NCBI RefSeq assembly: GCF_018613755.1
Contig: NZ_JAGGPP010000018.1
Location: 1-64,000, forward strand
Reading direction: 5' to 3'
Source of the DNA: Arthrobacter sp. ISL-72
GTDB taxonomy: Bacteria; Actinomycetota; Actinomycetes; Actinomycetales; Micrococcaceae
Length of the DNA: 64,000 nucleotides
A program made the position numbers and the translations under genes. Shown here piece after piece: positions 17,276 through 26,029 of the stretch; positions within the stretch are counted from its first letter, which is position 1, and each line of letters begins with the position of its first letter. The notes under the pieces are model-generated. The model did no database searches and was not told the DNA's origin. It was given only the letters and a program-made list of their open reading frames with translations.

Positions 17276-18331
17276 TTAGCGTCCCTCGTAGCGCCCGTGC
17301 CGCAGCACGTTGTCCTGCAGCAGCTGCTGGTACAAGGAGACGTGATCGGCCACCATGCGCCCGAGGCTAAAGCGCACCTCGGCGGCCCGGCGGCAGGCGT
17401 CCCGGTCCAGGCCGGGGGCCCGGGACAGGGCTTCGGCCAGCTCGCCGGTGCCGGTCCGGAGGTAGCCCGTCACGCCGTCGTCCACGATTTCAGGAGCCGC
17501 ACCGTAACCGGTGCCGACTACGGGAGTGCCGGTGGCCAGTGCCTCGATCATCACCAGGCCGAAGGGTTCCGGCCACTGGATGGGGTTGAGGAACGCCACT
17601 GCGCCGCCCATCAGCTGGTACTTCTCCCGGGCGCTCAGTTCACCCACGAACTCCGCTTCCGGCCCCAGGAGCGGGGCAATCTGGCTCTCGAAGTAGTCCT
17701 CTTCCTGCCTGCCCTGGACACGGGCGGACATCAGCAGCCTGAATCCCGCCTGCCGGGCGATCAGGATCGCCTCCCGCGGCCCCTTGTCCGGACTCATCCG
17801 TCCGAGGAAGGCCACATACCCGCCGTCGCCCGCACCGCGCGGTACGGCAGCCACATCGATGCCGTGGTGGATCACCCGGTCCACCCTGGCACCGGCGGCG
17901 TCAGCGGCCTGGCGGTGTGAGATGGCCACCATGGCCACTTCGGGTCCTATCAGGCGGTACAGGTCTCCCAGGAGGGAGCTGAACGGTCCGTGGTTGGTGG
18001 TCACCACGGGAAGGGAAGCAGGCCGGTTCCGGAAGAAAGGCCCGGCCACGGTGTGGTCGTGCACCAGGTCCACATCCGTCATGGCGGCGTAGGCCCGGGC
18101 GACGTGATAGAGCTCGGTGACAGCCGACCAGCCGGCGGACGTGCCCGCGCCGGGCTCGGGCATGTCCGGCACCAGCGGAACCGGGCAGGTGCTTCCCGAC
18201 GGCGCCGCCAGCAGTACCTCGTGACCGGCGGCAACCAGTCCGCGGGCCAGACCGTCCACCACCACTTCGGTCCCGCCGTAGCGGGGAGGAGGCACCGGCA
18301 GCCACGGCGGAGCGATCAGTCCGATGCGCAC
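17276..18331 (-). CDS. Glycosyltransferase family 4
   Basis: A 351-residue GT-B retaining glycosyltransferase. The N-terminal acceptor domain shows PPRYGGTEVVVDGLARGL and DLVHDHT; the C-terminal donor domain has FLGRMSPDKG and the EX7E motif in EPFGLVMIEALATGTPVV. It is soluble or peripheral and probably transfers a sugar from a nucleotide sugar. The GTG at 18331 (VRIGLIAPPW) was chosen because AGGAGG lies nine bases upstream and the family starts at this point; an ATG at 18364 is the alternative. It is convergent with the hydrolase fusion gene. The glycan product cannot be told. Confidence 0.88.
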   Translation of the reverse strand: MRIGLIAPPWLPVPPPRYGGTEVVVDGLARGLVAAGHEVLLAAPSGSTCPVPLVPDMPEPGAGTSAGWSAVTELYHVARAYAAMTDVDLVHDHTVAGPFFRNRPASLPVVTTNHGPFSSLLGDLYRLIGPEVAMVAISHRQAADAAGARVDRVIHHGIDVAAVPRGAGDGGYVAFLGRMSPDKGPREAILIARQAGFRLLMSARVQGRQEEDYFESQIAPLLGPEAEFVGELSAREKYQLMGGAVAFLNPIQWPEPFGLVMIEALATGTPVVGTGYGAAPEIVDDGVTGYLRTGTGELAEALSRAPGLDRDACRRAAEVRFSLGRMVADHVSLYQQLLQDNVLRHGRYEGR

Positions 18332-18586
18332 GCCGGACCACCTCCTCACATGCCGGGAAGCCACGGTAAGGCGCTCCTTCAGCTTCCCAGCCCCGGATGC
18401 GGTTTTACAGTGCCTTTAGTCCCGCTCGCCGCCCTTGAGCGCCTATGTCCGCCTTGGTAGTGTTGACTCATCAGTCTGGGGTTGATGCACAAAAGTACGG
18501 TGAAGCAGACCGCCGTCAGTGTGTTGCTGCCGTGGGGAGTCGCATGAGCCCGGACATTCGGGTATTTGAGCTTTATCAGTGGCGCC

Positions 18587-20257
18587 ATGTGGCGTGAACC
18601 TATCCGACGGCGCACCGAGGACCTGTTGCGCGACTTCGTGTCCCGGGCGGACGAATTGGTGCGTGCCCAGGACCAGATGCAGGGCTTGCTGGGCGCCGTG
18701 GTTTCGCTCACCGAAGACCTGAGCCTCGAAGCAGTGCTGGACCGGGTGGTGCAGTCCGCGTGCGAGCTGGTCGGCGCGCGCTACGGCGGGCTTGGCGTGA
18801 TCGATGACGACAACAAGCTGGGGCACTTCATCACCGTGGGAATCGACGACGACGGCGCGCGGCTGATCGGCGAGGTCCCCACCGGCCGCGGGGTGCTGGG
18901 ACACCTGATCCGCCAACCGGAGGCGCTGCGGCTGGATAATCTCGGTTCGCATGAAATGGCCAGCGGCTTCCCGCCGAACCACCCGGACATGAAGACGTTC
19001 CTGGGCGTACCCGTCAGGGTCCGTGGTTCCGTTTTTGGAAACCTCTACTTGACCGAGAAGCTCGACGGCGGGCCGTTCACCCCTGAGGACCAGGAGCTGG
19101 CTTTGGCGCTCGCGGCGGCCGCCGGCGTCGCGATCGAGAACGCGCGGCTGTATGAGGACACAAGGCGGCGCCAGCGCTGGCTTGAGGCCGGGCTTGAGGT
19201 CAGCGACCAGCTCAGTTCGGCGCTCTTCCCGCACGAAATGGACAACCTGGACCTCGTGGCGGAGCGGGCATTGACTGTGTCCGACTCGATCCTGGCCGTG
19301 ATCGCGTACCCCGATGCGGACGGCACCCAGCGCTGCCGGACGATGGTCGGGGTGCAATCCGGATTTGCAGGACAGGAATTGCAGGCTTCCGGAGTCACCG
19401 CCGAAGTCCTGGAAACAGGATTGTCCGCCCTGGTCCGGGACCCCTCCGAGGTTTTCGGAACCGAATCCGGGGAGAAGCTGGGTCCGCTGCTGGTGGCGGC
19501 GCTGGGGCGCAAGAGCAGCGAACGGGGGCTGCTGATCCTCGCACGTCCCGCAGGAGGCGCCGTTTACCTCCAGTCCGATCTGCAGTCCAGCGCCGTTTTC
19601 GGCTCCCGGGTGGGTCTCGCGCTCGGGCTGGTCCGCGCCCGGCAACGGCGTGAGGAGCAGCTGCTGTCCATTGACCGCGACAGGATCGCACGCGACCTGC
19701 ACGACCTGGTGATCCAGCGGCTCTTCGGGGCGGGCCTGAGCATGCAGAGCCTGCGCCGGTACATCCCCGACCCCGTGGCCCAGGAACGGATTTCCGCCGT
19801 AACGGCCGAACTGGACGGCACCATTCACGAGCTCCGGGACACCATCTACTCCATGCGGACCGGCCACGGCCAGAAGGAACCGCTGACGGGCCTCATCATG
19901 CGGACCATCCACGAGGGCATCCGCAATTCGGATTTTTCGCCGAAGGTGCAGCTGACGGGACCCGTGGACGACGCGGTTCCCGACGCCGTCGTCGAGCAGT
20001 TGCTTCCGGTGCTTTCCGAGGGACTAAGCAACGCGGTCCGGCACTCCGGTGCTGACCAAATCGACATCTCGCTCACCGCCCGCCCCGACAGGGTGGAGCT
20101 ACGGATCGCGGACAACGGCTGCGGATTCGAAAACCCCACGCGCGTCAGCGGCATCGCGAACATGAAACACCGGGCAAGGGTCCTCGGCGGGGAATGCTCC
20201 ATTAAGAGCAGCCCGGGACGCGGCACCCGCCTGACCTGGGCCGCCCCTTCTATCTGA
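18587..20257 (+). CDS. Two-GAF sensor histidine kinase (DevS/DosT-like)
   Basis: A roughly 556-residue cytoplasmic sensor kinase. Two GAF domains (about 40-190 and 210-355) precede a HisKA_3 dimerisation domain with the phospho-acceptor His372 in ARDLHDLVIQRLFGAGLSMQ and an HATPase_c domain with IADNGCGFE and GIANMKHRARVLGG. This layout matches the mycobacterial redox/oxygen sensors DosS and DosT, whose first GAF binds haem; whether this one does is not decidable here. A TTG at 18566 is an alternative start. It converges with a response regulator gene that ends 40 bases away and lacks the phospho-acceptor aspartate, so its true partner may be elsewhere. Confidence 0.9.
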   Translation: MWREPIRRRTEDLLRDFVSRADELVRAQDQMQGLLGAVVSLTEDLSLEAVLDRVVQSACELVGARYGGLGVIDDDNKLGHFITVGIDDDGARLIGEVPTGRGVLGHLIRQPEALRLDNLGSHEMASGFPPNHPDMKTFLGVPVRVRGSVFGNLYLTEKLDGGPFTPEDQELALALAAAAGVAIENARLYEDTRRRQRWLEAGLEVSDQLSSALFPHEMDNLDLVAERALTVSDSILAVIAYPDADGTQRCRTMVGVQSGFAGQELQASGVTAEVLETGLSALVRDPSEVFGTESGEKLGPLLVAALGRKSSERGLLILARPAGGAVYLQSDLQSSAVFGSRVGLALGLVRARQRREEQLLSIDRDRIARDLHDLVIQRLFGAGLSMQSLRRYIPDPVAQERISAVTAELDGTIHELRDTIYSMRTGHGQKEPLTGLIMRTIHEGIRNSDFSPKVQLTGPVDDAVPDAVVEQLLPVLSEGLSNAVRHSGADQIDISLTARPDRVELRIADNGCGFENPTRVSGIANMKHRARVLGGECSIKSSPGRGTRLTWAAPSI

Positions 20258-20296
20258 GTGGTACTTCGACGTGGGCGGCCTTGGGTCGAAGCGGCC

Positions 20297-20956
20297 CTAG
20301 AAGCGGAGCTCGAAGCCCAGCTTCGCGAGGATTCCGGCCACCTGGATCCTGACGGCAGTGTGCGCGAAGCTGGTTTCTTCGCTGATCTGGCGATTCGTCA
20401 GCCCCCGCCCCATGAGGTCCAGGACCCGCAGTTCATCGGACGTCAGGGCGCTGAGTACGCCGGCCTCCGTGTTGAGCAAGCCGTCCATCACCGAACGTCC
20501 AGCATTGGGAGCCAGCAACGATTCGCCGGTGGCGACCTTGCGGATTCCCTCGATAACGGCAGTCCCGGGTAACTGCCGGAGCACGTAGCCGGCCGCACCG
20601 GCCAGCACTGCGGCGCTGAGGGCATGCTCGTCGTCGTAACTGCTGAGGAGCAGGCACCGGAGCGTCGGGTTGTCGGAGAGGATTTCCCGGCAGGCCCCGA
20701 TGCCGGTGCCGTCAGGCAAGTGGGCGCCGATGACCACCAGGTCGGGACGCAGTGCCGGGATCCGGCGGCTTGCCTCGGCAGCCGATCCGGTCTCACCGAC
20801 CACCACGAAGTGCGCCTCTTCCAGCAGCTCGCGGAGGCCCAGCCGCACCAGGGCGTGGCTGTCGAGGATATACACACGAGCTCCCCCAACAACGCCCGCC
20901 GTTGTTGCCTTCATGACGCTCCCGGGATTTTGACACGCGGTGCTCACCGCGTTCAT
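20297..20956 (-). CDS. LuxR/NarL-type response regulator with a degenerate receiver domain
   Basis: A 219-residue DevR/NarL-like regulator. Residues about 26-140 align with a receiver domain, but the phospho-acceptor aspartate is replaced by Gly77 (VVIGAHLPDG where DevR has VLDVRLPDG), the second acidic residue of the metal pocket is Ser33, and the conserved Lys is Arg128. The C-terminal LuxR helix-turn-helix is present (LTSDELRVLDLMGRGLTNRQISEETSFAHTAVR) but the protein stops at KLGFELRF, earlier than DevR. It is therefore likely phosphorylation-independent. It faces the GAF kinase gene tail to tail. The start at 20956 is the longest; MKATTAG at 20914 is possible. Confidence 0.88.
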   Translation of the reverse strand: MNAVSTACQNPGSVMKATTAGVVGGARVYILDSHALVRLGLRELLEEAHFVVVGETGSAAEASRRIPALRPDLVVIGAHLPDGTGIGACREILSDNPTLRCLLLSSYDDEHALSAAVLAGAAGYVLRQLPGTAVIEGIRKVATGESLLAPNAGRSVMDGLLNTEAGVLSALTSDELRVLDLMGRGLTNRQISEETSFAHTAVRIQVAGILAKLGFELRF

Positions 20957-21140
20957 GCCTTCAGGTTAGAACCTCGATGCGAAGCAGGATCAGGGCATAA
21001 AGTCACTGAACGGCCCGCCCCGTTGATGTCCCTGACTACCGGCCGGGCGCCGCCTGGCAGCCGCTTGCGGGGGCCCAAAATAAACGGGACCTGACCATGA
21101 CTTTCGGCACTATTGACTTAATCGAATCCGGGACGATCCT

Positions 21141-21146
21141 TAATAT
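21141..21146 (+). promoter_or_regulatory. Possible -10 box of the DUF3040 gene
   Basis: TAATAT lies 22 bases before the ATG at 21169, with TTGACT further upstream at 21113-21118. The spacing between the two (22 bases) is too long for a standard sigma-70 pair, so only the -10 is proposed. Confidence 0.3.
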
Positions 21147-21168
21147 CAATCCGGTTCGGAGGTCAACG

Positions 21169-21486
21169 ATGCCGCTTTCTGAACATGAAAGGGACGTCCT
21201 CAGGCAGATGGAGCAGTCGCTCCACGAGGATGATCCGCGATTCGCCGCGCGCATGGAGGGGCAGTCGCGTTCCCTGATGCGCCGGGTTGTGCTCGGTGCA
21301 CTGTGCGTGGTCTGCGGATTCGCCGCCGTGATCGCGGGCGCTGCCCTGCAGCTTTTGTACCTGGGCATCGCAGGGTTCGCGGTCATGGTCGCGGGCGGCT
21401 ACTACGCCTCGTTCGGCATCAGCCCGAGCAGGCTGCCCTTCGGCCGTCCGAGCATGGGCTTACCGGGCCAGTCGCAGCATATCTGA
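21169..21486 (+). CDS. DUF3040 small membrane protein
   Basis: A 105-residue protein with the DUF3040 opening MPLSEHERDVLRQMEQSLHED and two adjacent hydrophobic helices (about 41-58 and 61-80), followed by a short polar tail. DUF3040 proteins are widespread in actinobacteria; their function is unknown. The ATG at 21169 is set by GGAGG seven bases upstream; an upstream in-frame ATG at 21097 has no such support. It is divergent to the response regulator gene. Confidence 0.85.
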   Translation: MPLSEHERDVLRQMEQSLHEDDPRFAARMEGQSRSLMRRVVLGALCVVCGFAAVIAGAALQLLYLGIAGFAVMVAGGYYASFGISPSRLPFGRPSMGLPGQSQHI

Positions 21487-21672
21487 AGACCTGCTCTTCA
21501 GCATCCGACTCCAAACACCCCGCCGCGCTGGGCAGCGCCGGCAGGGCAGGGACGTCTTTTCCTAGGACTCGGAGGGCCAGCCAGAAGGGCTGCATCCGTA
21601 CCTGCGCGCCTCTAGGGTGGAATGACGGGCGCCGCGGCCAGCGGGGGCCGCCACAAGCCAGAGGAGTTCCCG

Positions 21673-22545
21673 ATGAGAGTTGCTGTTACCGGAGGAAGCG
21701 GAAAACTGGGCAGGAGCGTGGTCCGAAGGTTGTCCGAGGACGGCCACGACGTCCTGAACCTGGACCGTGCGGGCACCAGGGGCCGCGGCTTCGCCGAAGT
21801 GGACCTGCGGAACTACGGGCAGGTGCTGGACGTCATTCTCGGCCTCGATGACCGGCACCAGGGCTTCGACGCGATCGTGCACCTGGGGGCCATTCCCGCT
21901 CCCGGCCTGGCGCCCGACGCGGCCACGTTCGAGAACAACATGCTCGCCACCTACAACGTCTTCCAGGCCGCCCGCCGTGCCGGGATCAAGAAGATTGTGT
22001 ACGCTTCGAGCGAGACCGTGCTGGGGCTGCCGTTCGACATCGACCCGCCCTATATCCCGGTGGACGAGGAGTATCCGGCCCGGCCGGAGAGCACCTACTC
22101 GATGGTGAAGCACCTGGAAGAGCAGATGGCCATCCAGCTGACCCGCTGGGACCCCGAGCTGAGCATCACCGGCCTGCGGTTCTCCAATGTGATGGATCCG
22201 GAAGACTACGAGGACTTTCCTTCCTTCGACGCCGACGCCACGCTGCGGAAGTGGAACCTGTGGGGCTACATCGACGGCCGGGATGGGGCCCAGGCCGTGG
22301 CGCGGGCCTTGGAGAACGGCCAGCCGGGGTTTGAGGCCTTCATCATCGCCAACAAAGACACGGTCATGAGCCGCTCGAGTGCCAGCCTTGCGGCGGAAGT
22401 TTTTCCCGACGTCAAGGTGGTCAAGCAGCTTGGCGAGCACGAAACCCTGCTGTCCATTGACAAAGCCAGGCGCCTCCTCGGGTTCGCCCCGGAGCACAGC
22501 TGGCGCCACTACCACTCGAACCGCACTACGCCCACCGAGGACTGA
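21673..22545 (+). CDS. NAD-dependent epimerase/dehydratase family protein
   Basis: A 290-residue extended SDR. The nucleotide-binding motif is VAVTGGSGKLGRSVV at the N-terminus, and the active site is present as SSE near 118 and Tyr-x3-Lys in STYSMVKHLEEQ near 146-150. Members of this group include UDP-glucose 4-epimerases and uronate dehydrogenases; the short length and the motif RAARRAGIKKIVYASSE fit a small sugar epimerase or dehydrogenase, but the substrate is unknown. GAGGAG precedes the ATG by seven bases. The gene ends just before a strong bidirectional hairpin. Confidence 0.85.
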   Translation: MRVAVTGGSGKLGRSVVRRLSEDGHDVLNLDRAGTRGRGFAEVDLRNYGQVLDVILGLDDRHQGFDAIVHLGAIPAPGLAPDAATFENNMLATYNVFQAARRAGIKKIVYASSETVLGLPFDIDPPYIPVDEEYPARPESTYSMVKHLEEQMAIQLTRWDPELSITGLRFSNVMDPEDYEDFPSFDADATLRKWNLWGYIDGRDGAQAVARALENGQPGFEAFIIANKDTVMSRSSASLAAEVFPDVKVVKQLGEHETLLSIDKARRLLGFAPEHSWRHYHSNRTTPTED

Positions 22546-22553
22546 GGAACACC

Positions 22554-22601
22554 AAAGGAGGGCCGACGGCGGCAGGTGACTGCCGCCGTCGGCCCTCCTT
22601 T
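22554..22601. terminator. Bidirectional terminator hairpin
   Basis: Two perfectly complementary 22-base arms (22554-22575 and 22580-22601) around the loop GTGA. One side begins AAAGGAGGG and the other ends CCCTCCTTT, giving a T-rich flank in each direction. It separates the epimerase gene from the convergent monosaccharide-transport operon and its last base falls in that operon's final stop codon. Confidence 0.92.
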
Positions 22602-22819
22602 CAGTTCCCTTCAGTGAGCCCGTCGCGGACCGGGTAGACCGCATAACCGTCTGTCTTGGCAACCAGCTGACGGGGATGGGTGCCGTTGAACTTGAGCCAC
22701 ATGATGGACGAGTCGGACGTCACGGCTTCGACTTCGCCGGTGCGGACAAGCTGATCCCCGCGCCGCAGCTCGATCCAGCTGCCAATCAGCAGTTGCCAGT
22801 CCTCCGGTGCCTCGGACAT
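22601..22819 (-). CDS. Conserved-looking small protein of unknown function
   Basis: A 72-residue protein (MSEAPEDWQLLIGSWIELRRG) without membrane segments or cysteines. Beta-strand-rich composition (IELRRGDQLVRTGEVEAVT) suggests a small barrel, but no family is recognised. It lies ten bases after another small gene and at the end of the chvE-mmsAB direction of transcription. Its stop codon overlaps the terminator hairpin. Confidence 0.6.
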   Translation of the reverse strand: MSEAPEDWQLLIGSWIELRRGDQLVRTGEVEAVTSDSSIMWLKFNGTHPRQLVAKTDGYAVYPVRDGLTEGN

Positions 22820-22829
22820 GCGGCGTCCT

Positions 22830-23039
22830 CTAGCGAATCACTTCGCGGGTCATCCCGAACGGAACCTGGTCGGACAGAGCCGCGGTGTAGTGTCCGGGGC
22901 TGTTTCGCGTGATCAGGATGCCGTGGCTCCCGGTACGCATGGCAACCTCGCGGAGGTCGCGGACGGCGGCCTCGAGGCGTTCGTCCAAGAGGTGCCGGCT
23001 TGCCACTTCGATGTAGATCGGTGCAATGACAGTGGACAT
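22830..23039 (-). CDS. Small protein of unknown function
   Basis: A 69-residue soluble protein (MSTVIAPIYIEVASRHLLDERLE) ending VPFGMTREVIR. The pattern resembles short proteins that sit near ABC or stress genes in Arthrobacter, but I do not recognise a family. It starts about 50 bases after the end of the monosaccharide permease gene with AAGGT-like purines upstream, and is followed closely by the 72-residue gene, so the two are probably co-transcribed. Confidence 0.55.
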   Translation of the reverse strand: MSTVIAPIYIEVASRHLLDERLEAAVRDLREVAMRTGSHGILITRNSPGHYTAALSDQVPFGMTREVIR

Positions 23040-23087
23040 GGACCTTACCTTTCTGGCTGTATCGGGCTTCCGGCGCGGGGGACTGGC

Positions 23088-24395
23088 TCAGGGGTTCCGG
23101 ACAGCCTGCTGGCTGCCGGCTGGAACAGCCACCGGACGGTCAGCAGCCGGTTCCTTGGTTTCCGTGCCGGCAGGGGGAGTGGTCTTGAGCTTGAACCGTT
23201 TACCGATGCCGGATCCGCCGCCGCTGCTGCGGTTCTTGTTGAAGATGTCGAATCCGACGGCAAGGAGGAGGACTAGGCCCTTGATGAGCTGCTGGTAATC
23301 AGTGCCGAGGCCCAGGATGGACATGCCGTTGTTGAGCACGCCCATGATCAGGCCGCCCACCATGGCTCCCGCCACGGTGCCGATGCCGCCCTGGACTGCG
23401 GCGCCGCCGATGAAGGCTGCAGCGATGGAGTCCAGTTCGAAGCCGGTGCCGCCGGCAGGCTGGGCGGAGTTCAGGCGGGCGGTGAACACCAGGCCCGCCA
23501 GCGCGGCCAGCACACCCATGTTCACGAACAGCCGGAACGTCACGGCCTTGGTTTTGATGCCTGACAGTTCAGCTGCGTGGAGGTTGCCGCCGATGGCATA
23601 GGTGTGGCGGCCGAAGATGCTGTTGTTCATGAGGGCCGAGTAGACGATGACGAGGACGGCCAGCACGATGAGCACGATGGGCGTTCCCCGGTAGCTGGCG
23701 AGCAGGAACGTGATGGCGAGCATCAGCAGCGCAATGAACCCGGTCTTGATGGCAAACCACGCCATCGGTTCGTTCTCCAGGTTGAAGCGGCGGCGGATCC
23801 TGCGCTCCTTGATGGCCTGGAAGAGGATCGCTGCCGTGCCTCCGACGCCTAGGATGACGGTCAGCCATTCCAGTACCGAATTGCCGCCGGAAATGTCGGG
23901 CAGGAAGCCGCCGCCCAGGGCGCGCAGTTCGGCGGGAAACGGGGTGATCTGCTGGTTTTTTAGCGTGATCAGGGTCAGTCCGCGGAAGATCAGCATGCCG
24001 GCCAGTGTCACGATGAAGGCGGGAATGCCCACATAGGCGATCCAATAGCCCTGCCAGGCGCCCACCAGGGCACCGACGAGCAGGCAGGCCGGGATGGCGA
24101 TCCACCAGGCCCACCCCCAATGCACGATCATCACACCCGATACCGCGCCGATAAAGCCGGCGATGGAGCCGACAGAGAGGTCGATATGGCCGGCGATGAT
24201 GACCATGACCATGCCTATGGCCAGGATCAGGATGTAGCTGTTCTGGACCACGAGGTTGGTGACGTTCTGCGGCTGCAGCAGGATGCCGTCAGTCAGGACC
24301 TGGAAGAGCAGGACGATGAGGATCAGGGCGACGAAGATGCCAACCTGGCGGAGGCGGCTTGTAAGAAAGCCAAGGGATTCTCGTAGGGCGGACAT
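23088..24395 (-). CDS. mmsB: Multiple-monosaccharide ABC transporter permease
   Basis: A 435-residue permease of the CUT2 (ribose/xylose) ABC family with about ten hydrophobic segments. The signature AGHIDLSVGSIAGFIGAVSG near residues 68-87 and AAFIGGAAVQGGIGTVAGAMVGG near 335-357 are typical of XylH/GguB. The last 50 residues form a basic, Pro/Ala-rich cytoplasmic tail. It begins five bases after the ATPase gene. With ChvE-type binding protein and the two-domain ATPase it imports monosaccharides such as xylose, arabinose or galactose. Confidence 0.93.
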   Translation of the reverse strand: MSALRESLGFLTSRLRQVGIFVALILIVLLFQVLTDGILLQPQNVTNLVVQNSYILILAIGMVMVIIAGHIDLSVGSIAGFIGAVSGVMIVHWGWAWWIAIPACLLVGALVGAWQGYWIAYVGIPAFIVTLAGMLIFRGLTLITLKNQQITPFPAELRALGGGFLPDISGGNSVLEWLTVILGVGGTAAILFQAIKERRIRRRFNLENEPMAWFAIKTGFIALLMLAITFLLASYRGTPIVLIVLAVLVIVYSALMNNSIFGRHTYAIGGNLHAAELSGIKTKAVTFRLFVNMGVLAALAGLVFTARLNSAQPAGGTGFELDSIAAAFIGGAAVQGGIGTVAGAMVGGLIMGVLNNGMSILGLGTDYQQLIKGLVLLLAVGFDIFNKNRSSGGGSGIGKRFKLKTTPPAGTETKEPAADRPVAVPAGSQQAVRNP

Positions 24396-24400
24396 GTTCG

Positions 24401-25930
24401 CTATTCCTTCTCTTGGGTCATGAAGTGCATGAGGGTTTCCTGGCTGGCCTCGGCGATCGGAACCTCACCGGTGACGTGGCCCGCTGACAGGGTGTAGATC
24501 CTGTCGCAGATGCCCAGGAGCTCCGGGAGCTCGGAGGAGATGACGATGACGGCCTTCCCCTCTGCTGCCAGCTCGGCGATGATCGTGTAGATCTCGAACT
24601 TGGCCCCGACATCGATGCCGCGGGTCGGTTCATCGAGGATCAGCACGTCCGGGTCGGAGAACATCCATTTGCTCAGCACGACTTTTTGCTGGTTACCGCC
24701 CGAGAGCTTCCCCGTGATTGCTGCAACGGAGGGCGCCTTGATGTTCATGCTCTTCCGGTAGCGGTTGGCCACGGTGGTTTCTTCGTTCTTATCCACCCAG
24801 CCGCGCTTGGCCAGCTTGTGCAGGGCCGCCATGGAGATGTTGCGCTTGATGTCTTCGATCAGGTTCAGTCCGTAGTGCTTACGGTCCTCAGTGGCGTAGG
24901 CGATGCCGTGCCGGATGGCGTCGGAGACCGTGGCCGTGTTGATTTCCTTGCCGTACTTGAACACCTTGCCTGATACTGCACGGCCGTACGTCCGGCCGAA
25001 GATGCTCATGGCCAGTTCGGTCCGGCCGGCGCCCATGAGTCCGGCCAGGCCCACCACTTCGCCCTTCCGGACGTTGAGGCTGGCGTTGTGGACCACGGTG
25101 CGGGTGTGGTCCTGCGGGTGCTGTACGGTCCAGTCTTCGATGCGGAGGACTTCCTCGCCGATGCTGGGCGTGCGGTCCGGGTACAGGCTTTCGAGGTCGC
25201 GGCCCACCATGCCGCGGATGATGCGTTCCTGGGTGATCTGTCCCTGGTCGAGCCGCAGGGTCTCAATCGACTTGCCGTCCCGGATGATGGTGACGGCGTC
25301 GGCGACCTTGCGGATTTCGTTCAGTTTGTGGCTGATGATAATGCTGGTGACGCCCTGGCCCTTCAGGTGCAGGATGAGGTCCAGCAGGTGGTCCGAGTCC
25401 TCGTCGTTGAGCGCGGCGGTGGGCTCATCGAGAATGAGGAGCTTCACTTCCTTCGAGAGTGCCTTGGCGATTTCGACCAGCTGCTGCTTGCCCACGCTGA
25501 TGTGCTGGATCGGCGTAACGGGGTTTTCGCTCAGTCCGACGCGCGCGAGCAGCTTGGCCGCTTCGAGGTTCGTTTTGCGCCAGTCCACCCAGCCGTTGCG
25601 GGCCTGCTCGTTGCCGAGGTAGATGTTCTCGGCGATCGAAAGGTACGGGCTCAGCGCCAGTTCCTGGTGGATGATCACGATGCCGCGCTTTTCACTGTCG
25701 CTGATGCTGGAAAAGTCGCATGGTTCGTTCTCGAAGAGGATGTCGCCTTCAAACGTGTTGTGCGCGTACACCCCGGAGAGGACTTTCATGAGGGTGGATT
25801 TTCCTGCGCCGTTTTCACCGCAGATGGCATGCACCTCGCCGCGGTTCACGTCCAGGGTGACGTCCTGGAGGGCTTTTACCCCGGGAAAGGTTTTGGTGAT
25901 TCCCCGCATTTGAAGAATAGGTACGTTCAT
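24401..25930 (-). CDS. mmsA: Multiple-monosaccharide ABC transporter ATP-binding protein (two ATPase domains)
   Basis: A 509-residue duplicated ATPase of the CUT2 type. The first domain has Walker [10 protein letters not shown] near residue 38, the signature [13 protein letters not shown] and Walker [12 protein letters not shown]. The second has a degenerate P-loop, GLMGAGRTE, but an intact signature [10 protein letters not shown] and Walker [12 protein letters not shown]; this asymmetry is normal in the family. The ATG at 25930 ([10 protein letters not shown]) was chosen as the family start. A hairpin lies between it and the upstream binding-protein gene. Confidence 0.95.
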   Translation of the reverse strand: MNVPILQMRGITKTFPGVKALQDVTLDVNRGEVHAICGENGAGKSTLMKVLSGVYAHNTFEGDILFENEPCDFSSISDSEKRGIVIIHQELALSPYLSIAENIYLGNEQARNGWVDWRKTNLEAAKLLARVGLSENPVTPIQHISVGKQQLVEIAKALSKEVKLLILDEPTAALNDEDSDHLLDLILHLKGQGVTSIIISHKLNEIRKVADAVTIIRDGKSIETLRLDQGQITQERIIRGMVGRDLESLYPDRTPSIGEEVLRIEDWTVQHPQDHTRTVVHNASLNVRKGEVVGLAGLMGAGRTELAMSIFGRTYGRAVSGKVFKYGKEINTATVSDAIRHGIAYATEDRKHYGLNLIEDIKRNISMAALHKLAKRGWVDKNEETTVANRYRKSMNIKAPSVAAITGKLSGGNQQKVVLSKWMFSDPDVLILDEPTRGIDVGAKFEIYTIIAELAAEGKAVIVISSELPELLGICDRIYTLSAGHVTGEVPIAEASQETLMHFMTQEKE

Positions 25931-25987
25931 GGTGATTCCCGATGACTTGTCAGAGCCGGACTCCTGCGGATGCAGTGTCCCCGGTTG

Positions 25988-26019
25988 GGGTGCGGCCGGG
26001 CCTAAGCCCTGCCGCACCC
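25988..26019 (-). other. Hairpin between the binding-protein and ATPase genes
   Basis: A 14-base arm (GGGTGCGGCCGGGC) pairs with GCCCTGCCGCACCC around CTAA, with one mismatch. It lies in the gap between chvE and mmsA. Such hairpins usually protect the 3' end of the binding-protein message and reduce expression of the downstream transporter genes. Confidence 0.6.
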
Positions 26020-26029
26020 GGTACGGCGG

